Shown: positions 32,481 to 41,793 of the stretch, one piece after another
Numbering within the stretch: the first letter of the stretch is position 1
Layout: each line of letters starts with the position of its first letter
DNA from: Flavobacteriales bacterium UBA1937
GTDB lineage: Bacteria; Bacteroidota; Bacteroidia; Flavobacteriales; Weeksellaceae
Direction of reading: 5' to 3'
Assembly: GCA_002337005.1 (NCBI GenBank)
Contig: DDFD01000078.1
Location: forward strand, 1-64,000
DNA: 64,000 bases
The notes under the pieces: generated by a model
Told to the model about the DNA's origin: nothing
The model's input: the letters and a program-made list of their open reading frames with translations, nothing else
The model's database searches: none
Made by a program: the position numbers and the translations under genes

Positions 32481-33926
32481 TTAGAATTGCATTTTAAAAG
32501 GCCCTTCAAAATAAGTGTCAAAGGTATCCAGTAGTTTTCCCTTGTCATCATACACGCCAATAGTAATGTTTTGTTTTGACTGTTTAATTTGATTTTCTGG
32601 AAAAGTTACATTTACAGTACCTTTTGTTAGTTTATCTCTTTTAAGAATAATAGAATTATTATCACTTAAAATTATTTCTCCATTTTGAGGTTTTATTACT
32701 TTAATAGTAACCTTCTTGTCTTGATTAGTCTTATTTAAGAAAGTATAATTGTAAGTATTGTTTATTTTTTTATCTTTTATGAAGAAAGTACTACCAGCTG
32801 GTTTTATAAATTTAGCTTCTAAATCTCCTCTATTATTTAATAAGTAACCTAAAAATCCTACTAACGCCAAAAGAACTACAGAATAGGCTTTCATTCTGTT
32901 TGTGAATTTGAATTTTTGTTCTTTTTCTATTTCGTCTTGCGTAGCGTATCTAATTAAACCTTTAGGAAGACCAGTTTTAACCATTACTTCATCACAAGCA
33001 TCTATACACATTGTGCAGTTGATGCATTCTAATTGTTGGCCATTTCTAATGTCTATACCAGTAGGACATACTACAACGCATTGGTTACAATCTATGCAAT
33101 CGCCTTTACCTACCGCTTTTCTATCTTCACCTTTTCTCCATTTAGAGCGGTTTTCTCCACGCTTGAAATCATAAAATACATTGATGGTTTCTTTATCGAT
33201 TAGTACACCTTGTAATCTACCATAGGGGCAAACAAGAGTACATACTTGCTCTCTAAACCAAGCAAATACAAAATAGAAGAGTCCAGTGAAAATTAACATT
33301 ACAATAAAATTACTAGGGTACTCTATAGGTCCATCTTTCATGATTTTTAGAACTTCTTCATAGCCTACAATGTACATAAACATCCAATGCGTAATGATGA
33401 GTGATATGATTACATAAATAAACCATTTCAGTCCTTTTTTTAGAATTTTTTCTGAATTCCAAGGTTGGCTTGCAAGTTTTATTTGCTTATTTCTATCACC
33501 TTCTATCCAATATTCTATTTTACGGAAAACACCTTCCATGAATATAGTTTGTGGACATATCCATCCACAAAAAATTCTACCAAAAACCACGGTAAATAAG
33601 ATAATAAAAACTAAGGATGTTATAGCACCTAACGCAAGAATAAAAAAATCTTGCGGGTAAAAAGGCTGCCCAATAATAAAGAACTCTCTATCAAGAATAT
33701 TAATTTTGAGTAAAGGATTTCCATTTATTTTAATAAAAGGAATTCCAAAAAAAACGGCTAATAAAAAGACCGTAACTATGTCTCTGTAATTGGTGAATTT
33801 TCCTTTTGGTTTTTTGGGATAAACCCATTTTCTAGCTCCAGATTGATCTACAGTAGATACTGAGTCTCTGAATGTTTCTGCCTCAACTACAGCGCCAGTT
33901 CCTAATTGTTCTTCTTTATTAGCCAT
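32481..33926 (-). CDS. ccoG: CcoG/RdxA ferredoxin-type cbb3 assembly protein
   Basis: 481 residues. Several membrane helices, GRIFCGWICPQTIFMEGVFRKIEYWIEG (the CcoG signature), CTLVCPYGR, then two 4Fe-4S motifs DCIDCNQCVVVCPTGIDIRNG and ECINCTMCIDACDEV. The C-terminal part is an Ig-like CcoG domain (about 370-480). CcoG reduces copper for delivery to the oxidase active site. Order and spacing fit the cco operon, with ccoP upstream and ccoH 13 bases downstream. Confidence 0.93.
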   Translation of the reverse strand: MANKEEQLGTGAVVEAETFRDSVSTVDQSGARKWVYPKKPKGKFTNYRDIVTVFLLAVFFGIPFIKINGNPLLKINILDREFFIIGQPFYPQDFFILALGAITSLVFIILFTVVFGRIFCGWICPQTIFMEGVFRKIEYWIEGDRNKQIKLASQPWNSEKILKKGLKWFIYVIISLIITHWMFMYIVGYEEVLKIMKDGPIEYPSNFIVMLIFTGLFYFVFAWFREQVCTLVCPYGRLQGVLIDKETINVFYDFKRGENRSKWRKGEDRKAVGKGDCIDCNQCVVVCPTGIDIRNGQQLECINCTMCIDACDEVMVKTGLPKGLIRYATQDEIEKEQKFKFTNRMKAYSVVLLALVGFLGYLLNNRGDLEAKFIKPAGSTFFIKDKKINNTYNYTFLNKTNQDKKVTIKVIKPQNGEIILSDNNSIILKRDKLTKGTVNVTFPENQIKQSKQNITIGVYDDKGKLLDTFDTYFEGPFKMQF

Positions 33927-33998
33927 TTTGTGTGTTTAATTTATTATAAAAAAATCACTTTTCATATTTTTATAACAAATATATCAATAATTGTCTAA

Positions 33999-34868
33999 TT
34001 ATTTTTCCCAATTTGCTTTCTCTCCTTGTGGAGCAGCACCACCAGATGCGTCTGGCATTTCTTGGTTAATGTGGTAAACGTATGCAGCTACTTTTTCGAT
34101 ATCGAAACCTGTTAATACTCCGTTTTTACCCCATGCTTGCATAGTAGGATTGTTTTTACTACCGTTTTCAACCATATAGAAAACATTTTTGAATAGAGTT
34201 TTTTCTGGTTGGTTGATCCAATAGTCATCAGTAAGGTTTGGTCCGATACCTCCTTTTCCACCTTCACTATGACAAGATACACAATTGGTTTTAAAAATTT
34301 GCTCCCCTTCAGCAATATTATCAGCAGAATATTTAGCATTATCAATAGTTGGTGGTGGAGTTTTTTTCATCCAGTCTTCTATAGAGGCAATTTGTTCTTT
34401 GTGTTCTACTTCATACTCTTTATCAGGGTGTGCAAAATCAGTAACGGTATATGCAATTAGATATACAATGGCATATACTACACCAAAATAGAATAGACCT
34501 AACCACCATTTTGGTAATTGATTGTCTAGTTCCATAATTCCATCAAATCCGTGGTCAATAAGGATGTCTTTTTCTTCAACATCAGACTGTTTTTTGAAGG
34601 CACTATCATATAATCTTTTGAAGTATGGTACTTTTTTTTCTTGAAGAAAAATTGCTCTTTCTTCTTCTGTCATTAGCTTAAATCTTTCATTTTCGGCTAA
34701 TCCAGAGATTGCATTTCCTATGTATGCTAAGATAATCCCAATTACTGTGGTTCCCCAAAAATAAGGAGAGCCTAAGAAAGAGGTATTTTGTACAAACATG
34801 TAAAATATGAATACTAGAATAAATAGTATCATTAATATATTTACAAAAACGGGTGTTCTATGTTTCAT
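33999..34868 (-). CDS. ccoP: cbb3-type cytochrome c oxidase subunit CcoP
   Basis: 289 residues. Two N-terminal hydrophobic segments (about 8-25 and 36-55), then the CcoP N-terminal domain with DHGFDGIMELDNQLPKWWLGLFYFGVVYAIVYL, and one cytochrome c domain with TNCVSCHSEGGKGGIGPNL and a later Met ligand (NPTMQAWG). Classical CcoP has two heme c motifs; only one is here, which is common in Bacteroidota. It delivers electrons to CcoN. It is between ccoQ and ccoG. Confidence 0.93.
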   Translation of the reverse strand: MKHRTPVFVNILMILFILVFIFYMFVQNTSFLGSPYFWGTTVIGIILAYIGNAISGLAENERFKLMTEEERAIFLQEKKVPYFKRLYDSAFKKQSDVEEKDILIDHGFDGIMELDNQLPKWWLGLFYFGVVYAIVYLIAYTVTDFAHPDKEYEVEHKEQIASIEDWMKKTPPPTIDNAKYSADNIAEGEQIFKTNCVSCHSEGGKGGIGPNLTDDYWINQPEKTLFKNVFYMVENGSKNNPTMQAWGKNGVLTGFDIEKVAAYVYHINQEMPDASGGAAPQGEKANWEK

Positions 34869-34890
34869 GATTTTATTTTATTTTTTAGAA

Positions 34891-35073
34891 CTATATATTT
34901 TGTTCATCTTCTAAAGGAGCTTTTTCAACATCAGAATAATGCTTTTTAGGTCTGCTCATTACATAATAAACAGTACTTAAAAAGAAAACGATGAAGATAA
35001 GCATAGCTAAAGTTTGTAGTACGCCTGCATTTTCTATATGGGCTAAAATATCTTTAAAATTGCTAGGTATCAT
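34891..35073 (-). CDS. ccoQ: CcoQ-like small cbb3 subunit
   Basis: 60 residues: one central membrane helix (about 19-40), then SRPKKHYSDVEKAPLEDEQ, a charged cytoplasmic tail typical of CcoQ. It stabilises the cbb3 complex. The position between the CcoNO and ccoP genes is the classic one and is the main evidence. Confidence 0.82.
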   Translation of the reverse strand: MIPSNFKDILAHIENAGVLQTLAMLIFIVFFLSTVYYVMSRPKKHYSDVEKAPLEDEQNI

Positions 35074-35103
35074 ATTTGAAAAAACTCCTTTAATTTATGA
35101 ATT

Positions 35104-37377
35104 CTAATTATTACTAGCTGTTTTTACTTCAGATGTTTTGATATCTGTTCCTAATCTTTGTAGGTATGCAATTACTGCTATAATCTCACGTTTTTCTACT
35201 GGTATAAATGCTTCTCCTTGTTCTGCTTTTTGAGCATCAAAAGCTTTCTTAATTTCAGGATCTCCAGAGTAAATACCTTGTACAATTTTTGCAGCTTGTT
35301 CATCTACAATTTTATCTACATTATTAATTTGGTCTTCTGTATAAGGAGCTCCAAATACGTTTTTAAGAAGACTAATTTTGTCTTTAGTTTTAGTTCTGTC
35401 TAGTTCGTTGTATATTAACCAAGGGTATCTCGGCATAATAGAACCAGGTGAGGTAACTCTAGGATTTAGCATGTGTTTGAAATGCCAAGTATCAGGGTTT
35501 TTACCTCCTTCTCTGTGTAAGTCTGGCCCAGTTCTTCTAGAACCCCATAAGAAAGGTCTGTCAAAAACAAATTCACCAGCTTTAGAGTATTGTCCATTTT
35601 TACCATTAAATCTTACTACTTCATCTCTGAATGGTCTAATCATCTGAGTGTGGCATGCATTACATCCTTCTCTAATGTATAAATCTCTTCCTTCTAATTC
35701 TAGTGGAGAATAAGGTTTAACAGACGTAATTGTAGGAACATTATCCTTTACGGTAAGTGTCGGAATTATCTCTACCATACCACCAATTGCTAAAGCAATT
35801 GCCGATAAAACAGAGAAGTATAATGGCATTCTTTCTAGCCAAAGGTGTTTGCTTTCACCTTCTTTTCTTGCAGTTCCTATGTTTGCTAGAGCTGGCGCTT
35901 CTACAGGTACATCTTTTTGGAATGATCCGCTTCTTACCGTTGCTATTAAATTAATAACCATTAAAATAGCACCAGAAAAATATAATAAACCACCTACAAA
36001 TCTCATTTGATAGTAAGGGATAATAGCAGTTACAGTATCTAAGAAGTTTTTATAAACTAAAGTACCATCTGGATTAAATTGTTTCCACATTAGACCTTGT
36101 GTAAACCCTGAAATATACATTGGTACGGCATAGAAAATAATACCTAATGTTCCCAGCCAAAAATGCCAGTTTGCCAATTTTACAGACCATAATTTTGTTC
36201 TCCAAAGTATTGGTAATAGATAATATAGCATACCAAATGCCATAAAGCCGTTCCAGCCTAAGGCACCAATATGTACGTGCCCAATTACCCAGTCTGTAAA
36301 GTGCCCAATTTTATTTAGAGTTTTAGTCGCTAAAAGTGGTCCTTCAAAGGTAGCCATACCATAACCAGTAACAGCTACTACAAAGAATTTAAGAACTGGG
36401 TTTTCTCTTACTTTGTCCCAAGCTCCTCTCAATGTTAATAAACCATTAAGCATACCACCCCAAGATGGAGCGATAAGAGCAATAGAGAAAGTAGTTCCCA
36501 ATGCTTGTGCCCAGCCAGGTAGTGCTGTGTAAAGCAAATGGTGAGGCCCAGCCCAAATATATACAAATATTAATGACCAAAAGTGGATAATAGAAAGTTT
36601 GTAAGAAAATACAGGTCTATCTGCAGCTTTTGGTAAATAGTAATACATAAGTCCTAATACAGGAGTTGTTAAGAAAAATGCCACCGCATTGTGTCCATAC
36701 CACCATTGTACTAGAGCATCTTTTACACCTGCATAAGCAGAGTATGATTTCCAACCAGTAAATGACAAAGGAACTTCTAAGTTATTGAATACGTGTAGCA
36801 TAGTAATGCCTACCCAAGTTGCAATGTAGAACCAAATAGCTACATATAGGTGTCTTACTCTTCTCTTGGCAATAGTACCAAACATATTAATACCAAAAAT
36901 AATCCAGACAACTGCAATCATAATATCGATTGGCCATTCATGTTCTGCGTACTCTTTAGATGTATTAATACCCATTAAGAAAGTAACTACAACTGATACA
37001 ATTACCAATTGCCATCCCCAAAAATTAATCCAAGAAAGTACATCACTGAACATTCTCGCTTTTAATAATCTCTGAAGAGAATAATAAACTCCGGCAAAAA
37101 TACAGTTTCCTACAAATGCGAAAATTACAGCACTAGTGTGTAACATTCTCAATCTACCGAAACCAAATGCGCCTTGTGTTTTTACCAATCCCATAATATT
37201 GCTGTTTACACTTACGGTTGGATCATCTGTTCCAAATAAATGTTCCGGAAGCTCTGGGAAAAATAGCAATGATGCTACGATTAACCCAACCAAGAAGCCC
37301 ACCACTCCGAAGGCAACCATGGCATATAGGAAAGCGCGCACAATGCTGTTGTCATAACTAAACTTTTGTGTTTCCAT
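35104..37377 (-). CDS. ccoN: Fused cbb3 oxidase CcoN-CcoO
   Basis: 757 residues. The first about 500 are the heme-copper oxidase subunit I with 12 or so helices. Heme and CuB ligands lie in MLHTSAVIFAFVGN, WWYGHNAVAFFL, GPHHLLYT and IGHVHIGALGWNG. After a linker the CcoO part follows, with a membrane helix and one heme c motif REGCNACHTQMIRPF and GPDLHREGGK. CcoN and CcoO are separate in proteobacteria; the fusion is common in Bacteroidota. It is the catalytic core that reduces oxygen at low oxygen tension and pumps protons. Confidence 0.95.
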   Translation of the reverse strand: METQKFSYDNSIVRAFLYAMVAFGVVGFLVGLIVASLLFFPELPEHLFGTDDPTVSVNSNIMGLVKTQGAFGFGRLRMLHTSAVIFAFVGNCIFAGVYYSLQRLLKARMFSDVLSWINFWGWQLVIVSVVVTFLMGINTSKEYAEHEWPIDIMIAVVWIIFGINMFGTIAKRRVRHLYVAIWFYIATWVGITMLHVFNNLEVPLSFTGWKSYSAYAGVKDALVQWWYGHNAVAFFLTTPVLGLMYYYLPKAADRPVFSYKLSIIHFWSLIFVYIWAGPHHLLYTALPGWAQALGTTFSIALIAPSWGGMLNGLLTLRGAWDKVRENPVLKFFVVAVTGYGMATFEGPLLATKTLNKIGHFTDWVIGHVHIGALGWNGFMAFGMLYYLLPILWRTKLWSVKLANWHFWLGTLGIIFYAVPMYISGFTQGLMWKQFNPDGTLVYKNFLDTVTAIIPYYQMRFVGGLLYFSGAILMVINLIATVRSGSFQKDVPVEAPALANIGTARKEGESKHLWLERMPLYFSVLSAIALAIGGMVEIIPTLTVKDNVPTITSVKPYSPLELEGRDLYIREGCNACHTQMIRPFRDEVVRFNGKNGQYSKAGEFVFDRPFLWGSRRTGPDLHREGGKNPDTWHFKHMLNPRVTSPGSIMPRYPWLIYNELDRTKTKDKISLLKNVFGAPYTEDQINNVDKIVDEQAAKIVQGIYSGDPEIKKAFDAQKAEQGEAFIPVEKREIIAVIAYLQRLGTDIKTSEVKTASNN

Positions 37378-37397
37378 ATTAACTAATCACTTTAATT

Positions 37398-37577
37398 TTA
37401 ATTTTTTTCTTCTGATTTTTCTTCTTCTATATCTGTTTTTTTGTCTTCTAATAAAATTCTTACTGCGTGAGATTCATCGTCTTCGAATTGCCCCTTTTTC
37501 ACGCTAATAATAAAAATTATTAGAAAAATTACAGCTAGAGATACGCTGCAAATTACCATTAAGTATAGAATTTCCAC
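37398..37577 (-). CDS. ccoS: CcoS cbb3 assembly protein (GTG start)
   Basis: A 59-residue frame starting at GTG, with MEILYLMVICSVSLAVIFLI at the start: one membrane helix followed by KKGQFEDDESHAVRIL and an acidic K/E tail. The MEILY start and the GQFED motif after the helix are characteristic of CcoS, needed for cofactor insertion in cbb3 oxidase. It precedes ccoNO by 20 bases. A -7 element ends 6 bases before the GTG, which supports this start and a nearly leaderless mRNA. Missed easily because of length and GTG. Confidence 0.85.
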   Translation of the reverse strand: MEILYLMVICSVSLAVIFLIIFIISVKKGQFEDDESHAVRILLEDKKTDIEEEKSEEKN

Positions 37578-37583
37578 TATTTA

Positions 37584-37591
37584 CAAATGTA
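37584..37591 (-). promoter_or_regulatory. -7 element TACATTTG for the ccoS-ccoNOQPGH operon
   Basis: Minus-strand TAnnTTTG match 6 bases before the ccoS GTG. Confidence 0.6.
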
Positions 37592-37624
37592 TAAGTATTC
37601 AAGGCTCAAATTTAAGGATTTTTG

Positions 37625-37638
37625 ATGATTTTAATCAT
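37625..37638. promoter_or_regulatory. Possible Crp/Fnr-family binding site
   Basis: Perfect palindrome ATGAT-TTTA-ATCAT, close to the FNR consensus TTGAT-N4-ATCAA. It is centred about 50 bases upstream of the predicted cco start. A Crp/Fnr-family gene lies divergent from ccoI at 40.2 kb. Binding is inferred. Confidence 0.4.
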
Positions 37639-37702
37639 ATCTTAGAAAAAAACCTTAATTTATAAAAATTCTAAATAAGATTTTTTTGTCTTAATTAGCC
37701 TA

Positions 37703-40075
37703 TTAAAAGTATTTCATCGACCTAAACCATGTTGATAATGAGGTAAATGCAACAACACTTATAGAGCTTACAGGCATAATGATGGCCGCTACTAGTGGAG
37801 ACATTTCTCCCAAAATTGCTATCGTTAAACCTACAACATTGTATAATAAACTTACAATAAAAGTCATTTTTACAATTGTCATTGCATCTTTTGTTAGCGA
37901 AAAATAGCTCTGAAGTTGGGTTAATACTTCCCCATTCATAATGACATCAGAACTTGGAGTAAAAGAATTACTGTCGTCTGCTATTGCTATACCAATGTTG
38001 CTTTGCTTCAGTGCGCCAGCATCATTTAATCCGTCTCCTAGCATTGCAACCTTTTTGCCCTGTTCTTGTAGAGATTTTATGTATTCTAGTTTATCTTCAG
38101 GAGATTGATTAAATCTCATTTGTGTGATATTAGGGATTAATTCTTTTAAGATTTCTTCTTCAGAAGAATTATCACCACTTAATATGTGCAATGAATAATT
38201 ATTGAGGAGTTTCGCCATATTTGCAAGTCCTTCTCTATATTCATTCTTAAAAATAAATTTGCCTAAAAACTCACTTTCTCTTTTGATGTAAACAGCAGTT
38301 TCTAATGATTTTGATTGTTGAGTGGTAAAACTAGCAGAGCCAATTTTATATAATTTACCTCTTATCTCTGCTTCATAGCCTTTTCCTGCAGTTTCTGTAA
38401 ATTTTTCTATGGTAAAATATTCATCTTCGGTTTCTAAAAATTCATACAAAGATTTAGAGAGCGGATGGTTAGAGTTTTTAAGTAAAGACTTGATGTTTTT
38501 TAAATCAAATTCTGAGATTTCTTTGCCTTCATAAGAAATGCTTGCTTTTTTATTGTATGTAATAGTTCCTGTTTTGTCAAAAACTAAAGTGTCTATTTTT
38601 GCCATTTTTTCTATGGTCAATGCATCTTTTACATACATTTTGTTTCTGCCAAGAATTCTCATAATATGCCCCATCGTAAAAGGAGTAGAGAGTGCCAAAG
38701 CGCACGGACAAGCGACGATTAAAATAGCAGAAACTACCTGAAACATTTTCTCAAAATCTATTTGATACCAATAAATCCCGGCAAGTAGTGTGATGCCTAA
38801 AATGATAAATGTGAAATATTTAGAAATTTTATTGACCAAGGTGTCTAATCCTAATTCTTCTTTTCGGAAAGCTTCTTTGTTCCAAAGTTGGGTAAGGTAG
38901 CTTTGGTTCACCGTTTTTATTACTTCTAATTCTAAAATAGAGCCAATTTGCTTACCACCAGCAAAAATTTTTTCTCCAGGCTTTTTAGGAATTGTGGCGC
39001 TTTCACCCGTGATAAAGCTATTATCTATATTACCTTCTCCGTTAATTAGTATGGCATCTACTGGTATTATTTCTTGATTTCTTACCAAAATTCTATCGCC
39101 TATTTTTATTTCAGAAAGCAAAATATTTTCTTGATTACCACCAAAATCTACTTTGGTAACAGCAATAGGATAGAAAGATTTATAATCTCTGTCATAAGAA
39201 AGAGCGCTGTAGGTTCTTTTTTGGAAATATTTACCAATCAACATAAAAAATAACAGACCACACAGAGTGTCAAAATAACCAGGTCCATAATCAGTGGCGA
39301 TTTCGTAAACGCTTCTGCCAAAAAGCACCAAAATACCTAGAACAATAGGTACGTCTATGTTTACAATTTTATTTTTGAGCCCAAACCACGCAGATTTATA
39401 ATAATCTGACGCCGAATAAAAAACCACAGGAATAGATAGCAAAAAAGTAAGGAATCTAAAAAATGGAGAAAATTCCTTGAGCCAATAGTCTGCGGATGCA
39501 CCTGTGTTAAGATATTCTGGGAAGGCAAACATCATTGCATTACCAAATGCAAAACCAGCAATCGCCATTTTGATGATTAAGCTTCTATCTACAGGAGCTT
39601 CGTTTTTTTCTGCTGTTTCTAGAGAAATTACAGGTTTGTAGCCAAGGTTGGTTAGAAATTTCGCTAAATCACTTAATGGTAGTTCAATTTGATTAAAAGA
39701 TACTTGTAGCGTTTTTTTTGTAAAATTTACCTGAGAATATTTAATATGAGGATTAATATCCTGAAGACTTTCTAAAAGCCAAATACATGAACTACAATGG
39801 ATAACAGGAATCTTAAAAGTAACCACGGTAGTATTCCCCTCCGAAAAATCTACCACCTTTTCGAAAACCTGAGGAGTGTCTAAATACTCAAATTGAGTAG
39901 AGATTTCGTCTGGTTTTACCCCAGAATTTTTATTAAGTTCATAAAAATTCCCAAGATTATTTGCATTCAAAATCTCGTAAACGGATTTACAACCGTTGCA
40001 ACAAAACGCCTTCTCATCGAAGGAAATTCTATCTTTTTGTATCTCTTGTCCGCAATGGAAACAATTTTCTGCCAT
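37703..40075 (-). CDS. ccoI: Copper-transporting P-type ATPase CcoI/FixI
   Basis: 790 residues from the ATG giving MAENCFHCGQEI; an earlier in-frame ATG lies before the -7 element and is rejected. N-terminal metal-binding cysteines FHCGQEI and FCCNGCKSVYE, then a heavy-metal-associated domain with HCSSCIW (CxxC), eight membrane helices, the ion-path motif CPCALALS, the phosphorylation site DKTGTIT, and MLGDGLNDAGAL. CcoI exports copper for the cbb3 CuB centre. It has its own promoter and precedes ccoS on the same strand. Confidence 0.92.
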   Translation of the reverse strand: MAENCFHCGQEIQKDRISFDEKAFCCNGCKSVYEILNANNLGNFYELNKNSGVKPDEISTQFEYLDTPQVFEKVVDFSEGNTTVVTFKIPVIHCSSCIWLLESLQDINPHIKYSQVNFTKKTLQVSFNQIELPLSDLAKFLTNLGYKPVISLETAEKNEAPVDRSLIIKMAIAGFAFGNAMMFAFPEYLNTGASADYWLKEFSPFFRFLTFLLSIPVVFYSASDYYKSAWFGLKNKIVNIDVPIVLGILVLFGRSVYEIATDYGPGYFDTLCGLLFFMLIGKYFQKRTYSALSYDRDYKSFYPIAVTKVDFGGNQENILLSEIKIGDRILVRNQEIIPVDAILINGEGNIDNSFITGESATIPKKPGEKIFAGGKQIGSILELEVIKTVNQSYLTQLWNKEAFRKEELGLDTLVNKISKYFTFIILGITLLAGIYWYQIDFEKMFQVVSAILIVACPCALALSTPFTMGHIMRILGRNKMYVKDALTIEKMAKIDTLVFDKTGTITYNKKASISYEGKEISEFDLKNIKSLLKNSNHPLSKSLYEFLETEDEYFTIEKFTETAGKGYEAEIRGKLYKIGSASFTTQQSKSLETAVYIKRESEFLGKFIFKNEYREGLANMAKLLNNYSLHILSGDNSSEEEILKELIPNITQMRFNQSPEDKLEYIKSLQEQGKKVAMLGDGLNDAGALKQSNIGIAIADDSNSFTPSSDVIMNGEVLTQLQSYFSLTKDAMTIVKMTFIVSLLYNVVGLTIAILGEMSPLVAAIIMPVSSISVVAFTSLSTWFRSMKYF

Positions 40076-40091
40076 CTGTTTATTAAAACTG

Positions 40092-40099
40092 CAAAAATA
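40092..40099 (-). promoter_or_regulatory. -7 element TATTTTTG for ccoI
   Basis: Minus-strand TAnnTTTG match 16 bases before the chosen ccoI ATG; it supports that start over the upstream ATG. Confidence 0.5.
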
Positions 40100-40136
40100 A
40101 GACAAAAATAAATTATGATAAATTTTAAAAAAGTCG

Positions 40137-40144
40137 TAATTTTG
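40137..40144 (+). promoter_or_regulatory. -7 element TAATTTTG for the Crp/Fnr regulator
   Basis: TAnnTTTG match ending 37 bases before the ATG. Confidence 0.5.
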
Positions 40145-40181
40145 CTGACTAATATCATATAACTATTTATACCTTATTCTT

Positions 40182-40895
40182 ATGTCGTTAGAGAAGCAAC
40201 AGTTCATAGAAAATAAATTCCTTAGTGTTTTTAATGACAAAGCATTTAAAGAAATTTTATCAAAAGAAGATTATAATAAATACATCGAGGCAAAAAAGAC
40301 AGTTTTCTTTAATAAAGGTGAAGCCCTTTTTGAGGAAGGAAGCAATGTAGATGGAATTTATTTTATAGAAAACGGAACTGCTAAACTATATAAACTTGGG
40401 TTTAATAGGAAAGAGCAAATCTTAAGATTTATTAAAGAAGGTGATATTATTGGTTATAGAGCACTTTTGATAGGTGAAGCGTACCAAGCAACGGCAGAAG
40501 CAATGAGTGATTTGCAGGCTATTTTTATTCCTAGTGATGTTTTTTTACATCTACTAGAGGTAGATTCTCAGCTTTCTTACACCATGCTTCAGAAAATATC
40601 TTTTGAACTAGGAGAGAGTTCTAATACGGTAACTTTCTTAGCTCAAAAAACAGTAAGAGAAAGATTGGCAGAGGTACTTCTCCTTTTAGAACAAAAACTA
40701 GGAACCGATCCAGAAGGTTTCATCAAAATTTCATTAACCAGAGAAGAAATTGCTAACCTAATAGGGACTGCCACAGAAAGTGCCATCAGATTAATTTCTG
40801 AATTTAAGCAAGATGATTATATAGCAGTGGAGGGAAGAAATATTAAAATCCTTAATCACGAAAAATTAAAAAAATTAGGACACGTAGTTCTATAA
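40182..40895 (+). CDS. Crp/Fnr family transcriptional regulator
   Basis: 237 residues. A cyclic-nucleotide-binding-like beta-roll (about 40-130: FFNKGEALFEEGSNVDGIYFIENGTAKLY, GDIIGYRALL), the long dimer helix, and a C-terminal winged helix with SLTREEIANLIGTATESAIRLISEF as the recognition region. There is no N-terminal cysteine cluster, so it is not an Fe-S FNR of the proteobacterial type; effector unknown. Divergent from ccoI and near the cbb3 operon, which makes oxygen- or redox-linked control of those genes likely. A Fnr-type palindrome at 37625-37638 is a candidate target. Confidence 0.9.
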   Translation: MSLEKQQFIENKFLSVFNDKAFKEILSKEDYNKYIEAKKTVFFNKGEALFEEGSNVDGIYFIENGTAKLYKLGFNRKEQILRFIKEGDIIGYRALLIGEAYQATAEAMSDLQAIFIPSDVFLHLLEVDSQLSYTMLQKISFELGESSNTVTFLAQKTVRERLAEVLLLLEQKLGTDPEGFIKISLTREEIANLIGTATESAIRLISEFKQDDYIAVEGRNIKILNHEKLKKLGHVVL

Positions 40896-40904
40896 TTTAA
40901 TATC

Positions 40905-40940
40905 AAATTCCAGGTTTCAAAACTTGGAATTTTTATTTTC
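40905..40940 (+). terminator. Intrinsic terminator after the Crp/Fnr gene
   Basis: 13-pair hairpin (AAATTCCAGGTTT with AAACTTGGAATTT, one G-U pair) followed by a T-rich tract. Confidence 0.75.
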
Positions 40941-40942
40941 AC

Positions 40943-40950
40943 TAAATTTG
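40943..40950 (+). promoter_or_regulatory. -7 element TAAATTTG for panB
   Basis: TAnnTTTG match with TTG at 40924-40926, inside the right arm of the preceding terminator; leader of about 25 bases. Confidence 0.55.
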
Positions 40951-40977
40951 AACCTTAAACTCTAAACTAAGGATACA

Positions 40978-41793
40978 ATGTCTGTACATTCAGAAATAAA
41001 AAAAGTAACCACAGAAACCTTACGAAAAATGAAGTTCGATAAGGAAAAAATCACAATGCTTACTGCTTACGATTATACTACTGCAAAAATGGTAGATGCG
41101 GGTGGTGTAGATGCTATTTTGGTAGGAGATTCTGCGTCTAATGTGATGGCTGGTCACGAAACCACACTTCCCATAACTTTAGACCAAATGATTTACCATG
41201 CGCAATGTGTGGTAAGAGGGGTAGATAGAGCTTTAGTGGTAGCAGATTTGCCTTTTGGTACTTATCAATCAGATCCTCAAAAAGCATTAGAATCAGGAGT
41301 AAGAATGATGAAAGAATCTGGAGTGCACGCTCTAAAAATAGAAGGAGGCGAAGAAATAGCAGAATCAGTCTCTAGATTGGTAAATGCAGGAATTCCTATA
41401 ATGGGGCATCTAGGGCTTACGCCACAATCTATATACCAGTTTGGGACTTACAAAGTAAGAGCAAAAGAAGATGCAGAAGCAGAAAAACTTCTGAATGATG
41501 CAAAAATTTTAGAAAAACTCGGATGTTTTGCTCTTGTTTTGGAAAAAATCCCTGCAAGTTTGGCAAAAAAAGTATCTGAAAGCATTAATATTCCTACAAT
41601 TGGAATTGGGGCAGGTTCAGATTGTGATGGTCAAGTACTGGTGTATCACGATATGGTAGGAATGAATAAAGGTTTTTCTCCAAAATTCCTGAGAAGATAC
41701 CTAGATCTTTATACGGAAATTACAGGGGCGGTTTCTCAATATGTAAAAGATGTAAAAGATGTAAGTTTTCCTAATGATGAAGAGAGTTATTAA
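40978..41793 (+). CDS. panB: 3-methyl-2-oxobutanoate hydroxymethyltransferase
   Basis: 271 residues, the usual PanB size. It makes ketopantoate from ketoisovalerate and methylene-THF, the first step to pantothenate and CoA, in the cytoplasm. Seen: KEKITMLTAYDYTTAKMVDAGGVDAILVGDSASNVMAGH (metal and substrate residues), ADLPFGTYQ, ALKIEGG, MGHLGLTPQS and IGIGAGSDCDGQVLVYHDM. The next gene starts inside its last 20 bases. Other pan genes are not in the window. Confidence 0.96.
   Translation: MSVHSEIKKVTTETLRKMKFDKEKITMLTAYDYTTAKMVDAGGVDAILVGDSASNVMAGHETTLPITLDQMIYHAQCVVRGVDRALVVADLPFGTYQSDPQKALESGVRMMKESGVHALKIEGGEEIAESVSRLVNAGIPIMGHLGLTPQSIYQFGTYKVRAKEDAEAEKLLNDAKILEKLGCFALVLEKIPASLAKKVSESINIPTIGIGAGSDCDGQVLVYHDMVGMNKGFSPKFLRRYLDLYTEITGAVSQYVKDVKDVSFPNDEESY

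Noticed and set aside
40182..40895. Oxygen-sensing FNR with an Fe-S cluster
   Set aside because: The N-terminal cysteine cluster required for the Fe-S centre is missing; only the general Crp/Fnr family can be claimed.
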